Origin: Roseateles sp.
GTDB taxonomy: Bacteria > Pseudomonadota > Gammaproteobacteria > Burkholderiales > Burkholderiaceae
Direction: 5' to 3'
DNA: 56,394 nt
Assembly: GCA_019232985.1 (NCBI GenBank)
Contig: JAFAMW010000053.1
Coordinates: 1-56,394, forward strand
In this document: piece after piece, positions 45,621 to 54,141 of the stretch
Layout of the letters: every line of letters begins with the position of its first letter
Position numbering within the stretch: position 1 is the first letter of the stretch
Notes under the pieces: model-generated
The model's input: the letters and a program-made list of their open reading frames with translations, nothing else
What the model was told of the DNA's origin: nothing
The model's database searches: none
Position numbers and translations under genes: made by a program

Positions 45621-48231
45621 GCCGCAGGTCGCGCGACGACGCGCCGACGTAGACCTGGCGCTCGAGCGGCGCGGGCCGCCAGCCGTGGTCGGCGACCGAC
45701 CAGTAGCGCAGCTGCGCGGCTGCGATATGCAAATGCACGCGGCGCGACTCGCCCGCGCGCAGCGCGACACGCTCGAACGCCGCGAGCGCGCGCACCGCGA
45801 AGGCCGCGCCGGCCGGCGCCTGCGCGGGCGCGCCGAGGTAGACCTGCACGACTTCGTCGGATGCGCGCGCGCCGGCGTTGCGCAGCGTGAACGCGAGGTC
45901 GGCGCCGCCGTCGGCCGCGGGCGCGACGGCGAGGTCCGCGTAGTCGAAGCGGGTGTACGACAGGCCATGGCCGAACGGAAACAGCGGCGCGCGGTCCATG
46001 CGGTCGAACCAGCGGTAGCCGATGTCGACGCCCTCGTCGTAATGGGTGCGGCCGGCCACGCCGACCGACTGTCGCTCGGGGTAGGCCGGGTCGTTCGCCG
46101 CGCCGTCCTCGAGCCGCTGCGGCCAGGTGAACGGCAGGCGGCCGGCCGGGCTGACCTCGCCGGTCAGCAGGCGCGCCGTCGCGCGCCCGCCCTCGTCGCC
46201 GGTGTACCAGAGCTCGAGCACGGCGCGCACCTTGGCGAGCCAGGGCAGGGCGACCGCCTGGCTCGTGTTCAGCACGACGACGGTGTTCGGGTTGACGGCG
46301 GCGACGGCCTCGATCAGCCGGTCCTGTTCGCCGGGCAGGCCGAAGGCCGGCCGGTTGCGGCCCCAGGCGAACACGACGGCCGTCTTCGCCGCCCGCGCGG
46401 CCGCGACGGCCGCGTCGAAGGTTTCGCGCTTCATCGCCGGCGTGACCCAGGCCAGGCGCACCTGCACGGGCGCGCCGCTGACGTCGGCCGTCGCCTCGAC
46501 GCGGACCTCGTGCGGCCCCGCGCGCAGCGGCACGAGGCGGCGCAGATTGTCGAGGCCGTCGAGCGTCGGGACCACGTTGTCGCGGTTCGCGAACACGATC
46601 TCGCCGTGGCCTCCCCACCAGGCCATCGCGCCGATCGGCTGGCCGTCGACGAAGAGCTTGCCGGTCGCGCCGAGCAGCTGCAGGTCGAGGTCGTAGTCGC
46701 CTTCGGCCGGCACCTCGAGCGTGCCGGTCCAGCTCGCGCTCGTGCCGGCCGGAAGCGCGCGGCCCGCACGGCGCGTGAAGTCGATGGCCGCGACCGCGGC
46801 GCCGTCGCCGACGCGCTTCAGGTCGTGCCAGCTCGACGCCGGGATCGCGACGCCGCTCATGTCGTCAGCGACCGCGAAGCGCGGGCCGCGGCCGGGGCTC
46901 ATCGCGCGCAGCGCGGCGAGCGCGCCGGTCTGGCGCTCGGGCCGGCCGTAGGACTGCTCGGCCCCGGTCACGATCGCGAAGGCCTGCTGCGCGCCCGGGC
47001 CGATCAGCGCGACCCGGGGCAGCTCGGCGCGGCGCAGTGGCAGGATGCCGTCGTTCTTGAGCAGCACGGCCGCGCGCTCGGCCGTGCGCTGCACGACGGC
47101 CGCGTCGGCCGCGACGTTCTCGGGCCCGACGCGGTGGCTCGGCGCATGGTCGAGCCAGCCGAAGCGCTCGATCTGGCCGAGCACGCGGGCCACGGCGCGG
47201 TCGATGTCGGCGTCGCCGACGCTGCCGCGCGCGAGCGCGCGGCCGAGGTTCGCGGAGACGTCGGCGAGCGGCGGGGTCTTGTCCTCGGCCTTCGCGGTGG
47301 GCGCGAAGCGCTGCTCCTCGGGCACGCCGACGCTCATGATCTTGACGAGCGCGTCGACCTCCTCGGCGCTCATGCCCTTCGCGTCGGCCGGCTTGTCGTG
47401 GAGCGCGAAGAACGCGTCGGGGCCGCCGCCGGGCTGCTCCATGTCCATGCCGCGCGCGAGGAACTCGGCGCCATGCGCGGCGCCCCAGTCCGAGGTCACG
47501 AAGCCCGCGAAGCCGAACTCGTCGCGCAGCACGTGCGTGAGCAGGCCTTCGTTGCCGCAGCTGTAGACGCCGTTGACATGGCTGTACGCGCACATCAGCG
47601 AGGCGACGCCGGCGTCGACCACGGCCTTGAACGGCGCGAGGTAGACCTCGTGCAGCGCCTGCTCGCCGAGCACCGCGTCGACGCCGCCGTCGTAGGCGAC
47701 GAAATGCTTGGCCTGCGCCATCACGCCCTGCGCCTGCGCGGCCTTGACGAACGCGGCCGCGAGCTCGCCGGTGAGCAGCGGGTCCTCGCCGAGCGTGTTG
47801 TACGCGCGCTCGTAGGCCGGGTCCCGGTCCAGATTGATATAGGGCTGCAGGATCACGTCGACGCCCAGGGCGCGCGCGTCGCGGCCGATCACGGCGCCGT
47901 TCGCGGCCGCGTCGGCGCGGCTGAAGGTCGCGGCCATCGCCATCGTCGCCGGCATGCCCGTCGACGCGTGGCGCACGAGCACGCCGGGCGGGCCGTCGGC
48001 GAGACGCAGGTCGGGGATGCCCAGGCGCGGCACGCCGGCGATCCAGCCGGCCTGGCCCTGGAACGTCGCCTCGGGTTCCTGCGCGCCGCGGATCACCGCG
48101 AGCTTTTCCTCGCGCGTCATCTGCGCGATCAGCGCGCGCACGCGCGGGCTGGGGTCGGCATCGGCGCGCGCGAGGCCCGCGCAGGCGAGCAGGGCGACGA
48201 GGATCAGGGGCGTGCGGAGTCGGCTGGGCAT
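45592..48231 (-). CDS. GH3 beta-glucosidase with PA14-like insert, exported
   Basis: Exported beta-glucosidase of 879 residues with a signal peptide (about 1-24). The N-terminal barrel has the nucleophile D248 in VTSDWGAAH and the KHFVAYDGG stretch. A PA14-like domain of about 140 residues appears inserted near residues 460-600, and the C-terminal fibronectin-like domain is present. It is convergent with the SGNH gene. A three-step TTAA ladder lies just upstream of its start, and no ribosome-binding site is seen, so a short or leaderless transcript is possible. Confidence 0.9.
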   Translation of the reverse strand: MPSRLRTPLILVALLACAGLARADADPSPRVRALIAQMTREEKLAVIRGAQEPEATFQGQAGWIAGVPRLGIPDLRLADGPPGVLVRHASTGMPATMAMAATFSRADAAANGAVIGRDARALGVDVILQPYINLDRDPAYERAYNTLGEDPLLTGELAAAFVKAAQAQGVMAQAKHFVAYDGGVDAVLGEQALHEVYLAPFKAVVDAGVASLMCAYSHVNGVYSCGNEGLLTHVLRDEFGFAGFVTSDWGAAHGAEFLARGMDMEQPGGGPDAFFALHDKPADAKGMSAEEVDALVKIMSVGVPEEQRFAPTAKAEDKTPPLADVSANLGRALARGSVGDADIDRAVARVLGQIERFGWLDHAPSHRVGPENVAADAAVVQRTAERAAVLLKNDGILPLRRAELPRVALIGPGAQQAFAIVTGAEQSYGRPERQTGALAALRAMSPGRGPRFAVADDMSGVAIPASSWHDLKRVGDGAAVAAIDFTRRAGRALPAGTSASWTGTLEVPAEGDYDLDLQLLGATGKLFVDGQPIGAMAWWGGHGEIVFANRDNVVPTLDGLDNLRRLVPLRAGPHEVRVEATADVSGAPVQVRLAWVTPAMKRETFDAAVAAARAAKTAVVFAWGRNRPAFGLPGEQDRLIEAVAAVNPNTVVVLNTSQAVALPWLAKVRAVLELWYTGDEGGRATARLLTGEVSPAGRLPFTWPQRLEDGAANDPAYPERQSVGVAGRTHYDEGVDIGYRWFDRMDRAPLFPFGHGLSYTRFDYADLAVAPAADGGADLAFTLRNAGARASDEVVQVYLGAPAQAPAGAAFAVRALAAFERVALRAGESRRVHLHIAAAQLRYWSVADHGWRPAPLERQVYVGASSRDLRLSGALAAAR

Positions 48232-48240
48232 GGGTCGATT

Positions 48241-48268
48241 ATTAAATCGGCATTAATGAATCGTTAAG
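48241..48268. promoter_or_regulatory. Three-step TTAA ladder between GH3 and the second two-component system
   Basis: ATTAAA, ATTAAT and GTTAAG half-sites at 48241, 48252 and 48263 with exact 11-bp periods and 5-bp gaps. They lie 10 to 37 bp upstream of the GH3 start and 86 bp before the response regulator. This matches the spacing of OmpR-family PmrA/QseB-type boxes and is inferred to bind the adjacent regulator. Confidence 0.62.
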
Positions 48269-48353
48269 CACGGAAACCCTCGACCCGGAGCCCACGGGGC
48301 CCGGGTGCCGGGCAGTAAACTGCCCCGACCGCCGCCTCCCGCCCATCCGCCCG

Positions 48354-49034
48354 ATGAACCTGCTGCTCGCCGAAGACGACGCGATTCTTGCCGACGCCCT
48401 GAGCGTGCAGCTGAGCCGCGCCGGCTTCACGGTCGAGCACGCGCCGAACGGCGCGGTCGCCGAGTACCTGCTGCTCAAGCACCCGTTCGACGTCGCCGTG
48501 CTCGACCTCGGCCTGCCGATGGTCGACGGCATGACCGTGCTCAAGCGCCTGCGCGCGGCGCGGCGCCACCTGCCGGTGCTGATCCTGACCGCGCTCGACA
48601 GCATGGAGGACCGCGTCGCCGGCCTCAACTCGGGCGCCGACGACTATATGTGCAAGCCCTTCGACTTCCCCGAGCTCGAGGCGCGCCTGTACGCGCTGCT
48701 GCGGCGCGGCCAGTCGCACGGCGAGCACCGGGCCGAGGCCGCGCACCTGGTCTTCGACCGCGAAGGGCGCCGCGCGAGCGTGCGCGGCGAGGCGCTCGAG
48801 CTGAGCCCGCGCGAGTGGATGCTGCTCGACCTGCTGCTGCGCGAGCGCGACCGCGTCGTCACCAAGGAGCAGATCAGCCAGGACTGGGCCCAGGACCGTT
48901 CCGAGAGCAGCGGCGCCAATTCGATCGAGGTCTATATCCACCGCCTGCGCCGCAAGCTCGAGCACTCGGGGCTGGCGATCCGCACCGTGCGCGGCCTCGG
49001 CTACCTGCTGGAAGCCAATACGGCCGTCGCATGA
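48354..49034 (+). CDS. OmpR-family response regulator (TctD-like)
   Basis: 226-residue regulator. The receiver has E7-D8-D9, phosphoacceptor D51 in AVLDLGLP, the T of LILTALD and K in YMCKPFD. The winged-helix output domain ends in VRGLGYLLEAN. Its stop overlaps the sensor kinase ATG by 4 bp. It is paralogous to the regulator at 4165. It lies between GH3 and gtsA, each with TTAA boxes, so it probably senses and controls sugar genes (inference). Confidence 0.93.
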   Translation: MNLLLAEDDAILADALSVQLSRAGFTVEHAPNGAVAEYLLLKHPFDVAVLDLGLPMVDGMTVLKRLRAARRHLPVLILTALDSMEDRVAGLNSGADDYMCKPFDFPELEARLYALLRRGQSHGEHRAEAAHLVFDREGRRASVRGEALELSPREWMLLDLLLRERDRVVTKEQISQDWAQDRSESSGANSIEVYIHRLRRKLEHSGLAIRTVRGLGYLLEANTAVA

Positions 49035-50494
49035 GGTGGCGGCCGTCGCGGACCGCGCCTCGGCCGGGCGCGCCGTCGCTGCGGCGGCAGCTGCTGCTGT
49101 GGCTCGTGCTGCCGCAGATCGTGCTGTGGCTGGCCGCGGCGAGCTTCACCTACGAGCTCGCGTCCTACTACGCGAACGCGGCGATCGACGCGACGCTGTC
49201 GCAGGCCTCGCACGCGCTCGCGCGCCAGATCAAGCCGCTCGACAGCGGCCTGCTGATCGACTTCCCGCGCGCCGCCCAGGACATCCTCGAGTCCGACCCC
49301 AAGGACCGCGTGCTCTACACGGTCAGCACGCCGCCGGGCAGCTTCATCCTCGGCAACCGCAACCTGCCGGACCTGCCGGCCGGCGCGCCGATCAAGCTCG
49401 GCGAACCCTACTTCTACGATGGCGACCTCGCCGACGGCGCGGGCGCCGTGCGCGGCCGCGGCGTGCGCGCGCGCGTGCGCGTCGCCGCGCTGCTGCTGCG
49501 CTACGGCGCAAGCGGCTCCGAGTCCCAGACCATCCTCGTGCAGGTCGCGCGCTCGAGCGCGAACCGCGAGGAACTCGCGCGCCGCATCCTGCTCGAGACG
49601 ACGCTGCCGCTGTCGGCGCTGATCGGCCTGATGACGATGATCGTCTGGGCCGGCATCCGCGCCGGGCTCGCGCCGCTCGCGGCGCTGCAGCGCCAGGTCG
49701 CCGGGCGCGCGGCGAACGACCTGAGCCCGATCAGCCTCGACGCCGCGCCGCCCGAGGTGCGCTCGCTCGCGCAGGCGCTCAACAGCCTGCTCGCCGAGGT
49801 CGACCGCAGCGTCGCCGCGCAGAAGCGCTTCATCAACGACGCTGCGCACCAGCTGCGCACGCCGCTCGCGGGGCTCAAGAGCCAGGTCGAGCTCGCGCTC
49901 GCCGACGCGGCCGCGCCCGCCCAGCGCGAGCGGCTCCAGCAGGTGCTGTCGGGCGCCGCGCGCAGCGCGCATCTGGTCCATCAGCTGCTGAGCCTCGCGC
50001 GCGCCGAACCCGAGGCGATGCGCCGCGTCGCCCATGCCGCCGTCGACCTCGAGGCGCTCGCGCGCGACGTGACCGCCGAGATGGTGCCGCGCGCGCTCGG
50101 TCATGGCGTCGACCTCGGCTTCGACGGCCGCCCCGACGCCGCGCCGCCGACCGTGTCGGGCATCGCGCTGCTGCTGCGCGAGGCGCTCGTCAACCTCGTC
50201 GACAACGCGATCCGCTACGCCGGCCGTGACGCGACGGTCACGGTGCGCGTGCGGCGCGAGGGCGCGCACGCCGTCGTCGAGGTCGAGGACAACGGCCCCG
50301 GCATCGCGCCGGCCGAGCGCGAGCATGTGTTCGAGCGCTTCGTGCGTGCGACCCACGACGGCCTCGGCTGCGGCCTGGGCCTCGCGATCGTGCGTGACAT
50401 CGTCGAGCGCCACGGCGGCCGCGTCGAGCTGCGGCCGGTCGACCCGAGCGGTGTGCTCGCGCGCGTCGAGCTGCCGCTGGCTGAACAGACCTAA
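49031..50494 (+). CDS. Sensor histidine kinase (TctE-like)
   Basis: 487-residue membrane kinase. TM1 lies at about 21-40, a periplasmic domain of about 145 residues follows, and TM2 is at about 190-208. The H-box is RFINDAAHQLRTPLAG with H273, then NLVDNAIRYAGRD, DNGPGIAP and GCGLGLAIV. The start overlaps the regulator stop. The periplasmic region is of the TctE type, whose known members sense tricarboxylates; here the sugar-gene context argues for a carbohydrate or breakdown product, which is not established. Confidence 0.92.
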   Translation: MRWRPSRTAPRPGAPSLRRQLLLWLVLPQIVLWLAAASFTYELASYYANAAIDATLSQASHALARQIKPLDSGLLIDFPRAAQDILESDPKDRVLYTVSTPPGSFILGNRNLPDLPAGAPIKLGEPYFYDGDLADGAGAVRGRGVRARVRVAALLLRYGASGSESQTILVQVARSSANREELARRILLETTLPLSALIGLMTMIVWAGIRAGLAPLAALQRQVAGRAANDLSPISLDAAPPEVRSLAQALNSLLAEVDRSVAAQKRFINDAAHQLRTPLAGLKSQVELALADAAAPAQRERLQQVLSGAARSAHLVHQLLSLARAEPEAMRRVAHAAVDLEALARDVTAEMVPRALGHGVDLGFDGRPDAAPPTVSGIALLLREALVNLVDNAIRYAGRDATVTVRVRREGAHAVVEVEDNGPGIAPAEREHVFERFVRATHDGLGCGLGLAIVRDIVERHGGRVELRPVDPSGVLARVELPLAEQT

Positions 50495-50514
50495 GGTTTG
50501 TCCGGACGCGATGG

Positions 50515-50531
50515 ATTAATTATTTGTTAAT
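50515..50531. promoter_or_regulatory. Direct-repeat box ATTAAT-N5-GTTAAT before gtsA
   Basis: Two TTAA half-sites 11 bp apart stand 46-62 bp upstream of the gtsA start. TTGTCC (50498-50503) and TATTTG (50521-50526) with a 17-bp spacer are a possible promoter overlapping the box. The same half-sites occur in front of GH3, flanking the two-component genes. Confidence 0.6.
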
Positions 50532-50576
50532 AATGTCGACCGAGGGCGCGTCGATGCCCCGTGAAGGAGACATTGG

Positions 50577-51863
50577 ATGGGCCCGCGCAGGTCGTTCCGC
50601 CCGTGGCTTGGCAGCGCCGCGGTGCTCGCGGCGTCGATCGCTGCGCGCGCGGCCGTTGCCGGCGGCGAGGTCGAGGTCCTGCACTGGTGGACCAGCGGCA
50701 GCGAGGCCAAGGCGCTGCAGTCGCTGAAGGCGACGCTGCGCGCGCAGGGCGACGTCTGGAAGGACTTCGCGGTCGCCGGCGGCGGTGGCGATTCGGCGAT
50801 GACGCTGCTGAAGTCGCGCGTGGCCTCGGGCAATGCGCCGGCGGCCGCGCAGATCAAGGGGCCGGCGCTGCAGGACTGGGCCGGCGAGGGCGCGCTCGCG
50901 CCGATCGACGACGTCGCGCGGGCCGGCCATTGGGACGCGGTGCTGCCCAGGGCGATCGCCGACCAGATGAAGTACCGTGGCAGCTATGTCGCCGTGCCCG
51001 TGAACGTGCACCGCGTGAACTGGCTGTGGATCAACCCGGCGGCGTTCCGGCGTGCGGGCGCGCGCGTGCCGACGAACTGGGACGAGTTCTTCGCCGCGGC
51101 CGACGCGCTGCGCCGTGTCGGCATCGTCCCGGTCGCTCATGGCGGCCAGGGCTGGCAGGACCTGACCCTGTTCGAGTCGGTCGCGCTCGGCGTCGGCGGC
51201 CCCGCGTTCTATCGCGACGCGCTGGTGCGGCTCGACCCGGCCGCGCTCGCCGGGCCGACGATGGCGCAGGTGCTGCGCACCTTCAAGCGCATCAAGCCCT
51301 ATACCGACCGGGACGCGCCGGGCCGTGACTGGAACCTCGCGACCGCGATGGTCATCGACGGCCAGGCGGCCATGCAGTTCATGGGCGACTGGGCCAAGGG
51401 CGAGTACCTCGCGGTCGGCGCGCAGCCCGGCCGGGACGTCGTCTGCACGCCGGTGCCGGGCACGGCCGGCAGCTTCATCTACAGCGTCGATTCGTTCGCG
51501 CTGTTCAAGCTCAGGAACGCGGCCGACGCGCGCGCGCAAAAAGACCTCGCCGCCGCGATCATGGCGCCCGAGTTCCAGCAGGTCTTCAGCCTCGACAAGG
51601 GTTCGATCCCGGTGCGCATGGACGTCGGCATGGAGCGCTTCGACGCGTGCGCGAAGGCCTCGAACGCGGACTTCCGCGCCGCGGCCCGCAGCAACGCGCT
51701 GCTGCCGTCGCTGGCCCATGGCATGGCCGTCGCGCCGGCGGCCGAGGCGGCGTTCAAGGACGTCGTCAGCGCCTACTGGAACAGCGAGCGCATGACGCCG
51801 CAGGACGCGATGCAGCGCCTGGCCGACGCGGCCCGGCGCGCCCCCGCCAGACCCAGCCTTTGA
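50577..51863 (+). CDS. gtsA: GtsA-type sugar-binding protein without its own permeases
   Basis: 428-residue periplasmic binding protein with a signal peptide (about 1-28). It begins GEVEVLHWWTSGSEAKAL and continues DFAVAGGGGDSAMTLLKSRV and AAAQIKGPALQDWA, very close in pattern to Pseudomonas GtsA (glucose). GAAGGAG lies just before the ATG. No permease follows; the glucokinase gene does. It may feed the permeases encoded at 38768-40578, or serve as a sensor ligand for the adjacent kinase (inference). It resembles, but is clearly distinct from, the binding protein at 37528. Confidence 0.9.
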   Translation: MGPRRSFRPWLGSAAVLAASIAARAAVAGGEVEVLHWWTSGSEAKALQSLKATLRAQGDVWKDFAVAGGGGDSAMTLLKSRVASGNAPAAAQIKGPALQDWAGEGALAPIDDVARAGHWDAVLPRAIADQMKYRGSYVAVPVNVHRVNWLWINPAAFRRAGARVPTNWDEFFAAADALRRVGIVPVAHGGQGWQDLTLFESVALGVGGPAFYRDALVRLDPAALAGPTMAQVLRTFKRIKPYTDRDAPGRDWNLATAMVIDGQAAMQFMGDWAKGEYLAVGAQPGRDVVCTPVPGTAGSFIYSVDSFALFKLRNAADARAQKDLAAAIMAPEFQQVFSLDKGSIPVRMDVGMERFDACAKASNADFRAAARSNALLPSLAHGMAVAPAAEAAFKDVVSAYWNSERMTPQDAMQRLADAARRAPARPSL

Positions 51864-51884
51864 ACGATTGGACAGAAACTTCCC

Positions 51885-52856
51885 ATGCAGACTTTGCAGT
51901 TCCCGCGCCTGATCGGCGATATCGGCGGCACCAACGCGCGCTGGGCCTGGCAGGCCGAGCCCGACGCGCCGCTCATGCATATCGCGAGCGACGAATGCGC
52001 GGACTTCCCCACGCTCGAGGCGGCCGTCGAGCACTACCTCGGCACGCTCGGCGGCGCCCGCCCGCAGGCCATGGCGATCGGCGTGGCCACGGCGGTGACG
52101 GGCGACCATGTCGCGTTCACGAACAACGCCTGGAGCTTCTCGACGCAGGCCTTGCGCGCGCGGCTCGGCGTGTCGCGCCTGCTCGTGCTCAACGACTTCG
52201 CGGCGCTCGCGCTGAGCCTGCCGCGACTGGGCCGCGACGGGCTGCGGCCGCTCGGTCCGGCGCCCGCGCAAGCGGCCGCCACGCGCGAGCCCATCGTGAT
52301 CGTCGGGCCGGGCACGGGCCTCGGCGTGGCCGCGCTCGCCTGGCAGCGCGACGGGCAGCCGCTCGTGATCAGCGGGGAGGGCGGCCACGCGACCGTCGCG
52401 GCGACCGACGAACGCCAGGCGCAGGTGCTCGAGCGGCTGCGGCGCCGCTTCGAGCATGTGTCGGCCGAGCGCGTGCTGTCGGGGCCGGGCCTCGTCAACC
52501 TGTACCGCGCGCTGTGCGAGCTCGACGGGCACGCGGCGCAGCCGCTCGAGGCCGCCGACGTCACGCAACGCGCGGGCCTGGGCAGCGACGCGGTCTGCAT
52601 CGAGGCCGTCCAGCTGTTCGTCGCCTTCCTCGGCAGCTTCGCCGGCAATATGGCGCTGACCTACGGCGCGCGCGGCGGCGCCTATATCGGCGGCGGGATC
52701 GCGCCGCGGCTCGGCGCGCTGCTGGACCCCGCGACCTTCCGCGCGCAGTTCGAGGCCAAGGGCCGCCTCGGCGCCTACCTCAAGGACATCCCGAGCTGGC
52801 TCGTCACCGAGTCCTTCCCCGGCCTGATCGGCGCGGCCCACGCGCTCGACCTGTAG
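51885..52856 (+). CDS. glk: Glucokinase
   Basis: ATP:glucose phosphotransferase of 323 residues. The phosphate motif GDIGGTNARWAW (about 11-22), the glucose region NNAWSF and LVLNDFAALALS, GPGTGLGV and the GGIAPRLG segment are those of bacterial Glk. It provides glucose-6-phosphate from glucose released by the glucosidases. It lies 21 bp after gtsA, and the sugar carrier follows, together forming a glucose-use unit. Confidence 0.95.
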   Translation: MQTLQFPRLIGDIGGTNARWAWQAEPDAPLMHIASDECADFPTLEAAVEHYLGTLGGARPQAMAIGVATAVTGDHVAFTNNAWSFSTQALRARLGVSRLLVLNDFAALALSLPRLGRDGLRPLGPAPAQAAATREPIVIVGPGTGLGVAALAWQRDGQPLVISGEGGHATVAATDERQAQVLERLRRRFEHVSAERVLSGPGLVNLYRALCELDGHAAQPLEAADVTQRAGLGSDAVCIEAVQLFVAFLGSFAGNMALTYGARGGAYIGGGIAPRLGALLDPATFRAQFEAKGRLGAYLKDIPSWLVTESFPGLIGAAHALDL

Positions 52857-52898
52857 ACCGACAACTTCCCTCAACCCCTAGCCACGCGACCAAGCTCC

Positions 52899-54113
52899 AT
52901 GATCACGACACCGACCGAAGCTTCTTCCCGCGACCCGGCCCGCACGGGCGCCACCGCGCTGACCGTCGCGGTCATCGGCCTGTTCTTCCTGTGGGGCGGC
53001 ATCACGAGCCTCAACGACATCCTGATCCCCAAGCTCAAGAGCCTGTTCGTGCTGAGCTACGCGCAGGCCATGCTCGTGCAGTTCGCGTTCTTCACGGCCT
53101 ACGCGCTGATCTCGGTGCCGGCCGGCAACTGGATCGCGCGGCTCGGCTACGGCCGCGGCATCGTGCTGGGGCTCGCGATCATGGCGGCCGGCTGCCTGCT
53201 GTTCCTGCCCGCTACCGCGTTCGCCGCGTTCGGCGCGTTCCTGCTCGCGCTGTTCGTGCTCGCGGCCGGCATCACGGTGCTGCAGGTCGCCGCGAACCCG
53301 CTGATCGCGCGGCTCGGCGACCCGGCCACCGCGCACAGCCGCCTGACCTTCGCCCAGGCCTTCAATTCGCTCGGCACGACGCTGTTCCCGCTGCTCGGCG
53401 CCCAGCTGATGCTGCGCGGCGAGGTCGCCGAGGTCCATACGCTCGAGAGCAGCTACGGCGGCATCGCGGCGCTGCTTCTCGCGCTGTGCGTCGGCTTCTG
53501 GCTCGTGCGCGACCGCCTCGGCCGCGGCCGCTCGGACATCGAGTTCGCGGGCAGCGCCGCGCTGCTGCGCGAGCCGCGCCTGGCCTGGGGCGTCGTCACG
53601 ATGTTCCTCTACGTCGGCGCCGAGGTCGCGATCGGCAGCGTTCTCGTCAACTACCTGATCCAGCTGCACGGCGTCGGCGTCGACGTGCACGACGCCGGCA
53701 GCTTCGTGTCGATCTACTGGGGCGGCGCGATGGTCGGCCGCTTCCTCGGCGCGGGCCTGCTGCGCCTGTTTCGCCCGGGCCTGGTGCTCGCGTGCGCGGC
53801 GCTCGGCGCGGCGGCGCTCGCGGCGTTCGCCGCGTTCGGCGACGGCATGCCCGCGGCGGTGGCCGTGCTCGCGATCGGCCTGATGAACTCGATCATGTTC
53901 CCGACCATCTTCGCGCTGGCCGTCGAGGGCCTCGGCGAGCGCACGCCGCAGGGCTCGGGGCTGATCTGCATGGCCATCGTCGGCGGCGCGATCGTCCCGG
54001 TCGCGGCCGGCGCGCTCGCCGACGCGACGCGCCTGAGCCTGGGCCTGCTGCTGCCGGTCGCCTGCTATCTCGGCATCGCGGCCTACGGTCGTTTCACGAG
54101 CCGCCAATCCTGA
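52899..54113 (+). CDS. gluP: Sugar MFS transporter, FucP/GluP family
   Basis: 404-residue proton-linked sugar carrier with about 12 transmembrane segments. The FucP/GluP hallmark FLWGGITSLNDILIPKLK is followed by QFAFFTAYALISVPAGNW and AGITVLQVAANPLI. Members carry glucose, galactose or fucose. It starts 42 bp after glk and is followed by the second GH3 gene, so it probably takes up the freed glucose. A second route is the ABC transporter upstream. Confidence 0.92.
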   Translation: MITTPTEASSRDPARTGATALTVAVIGLFFLWGGITSLNDILIPKLKSLFVLSYAQAMLVQFAFFTAYALISVPAGNWIARLGYGRGIVLGLAIMAAGCLLFLPATAFAAFGAFLLALFVLAAGITVLQVAANPLIARLGDPATAHSRLTFAQAFNSLGTTLFPLLGAQLMLRGEVAEVHTLESSYGGIAALLLALCVGFWLVRDRLGRGRSDIEFAGSAALLREPRLAWGVVTMFLYVGAEVAIGSVLVNYLIQLHGVGVDVHDAGSFVSIYWGGAMVGRFLGAGLLRLFRPGLVLACAALGAAALAAFAAFGDGMPAAVAVLAIGLMNSIMFPTIFALAVEGLGERTPQGSGLICMAIVGGAIVPVAAGALADATRLSLGLLLPVACYLGIAAYGRFTSRQS

Positions 54114-54141
54114 TTCCCACCCACCAACCCGGATGCCAACG

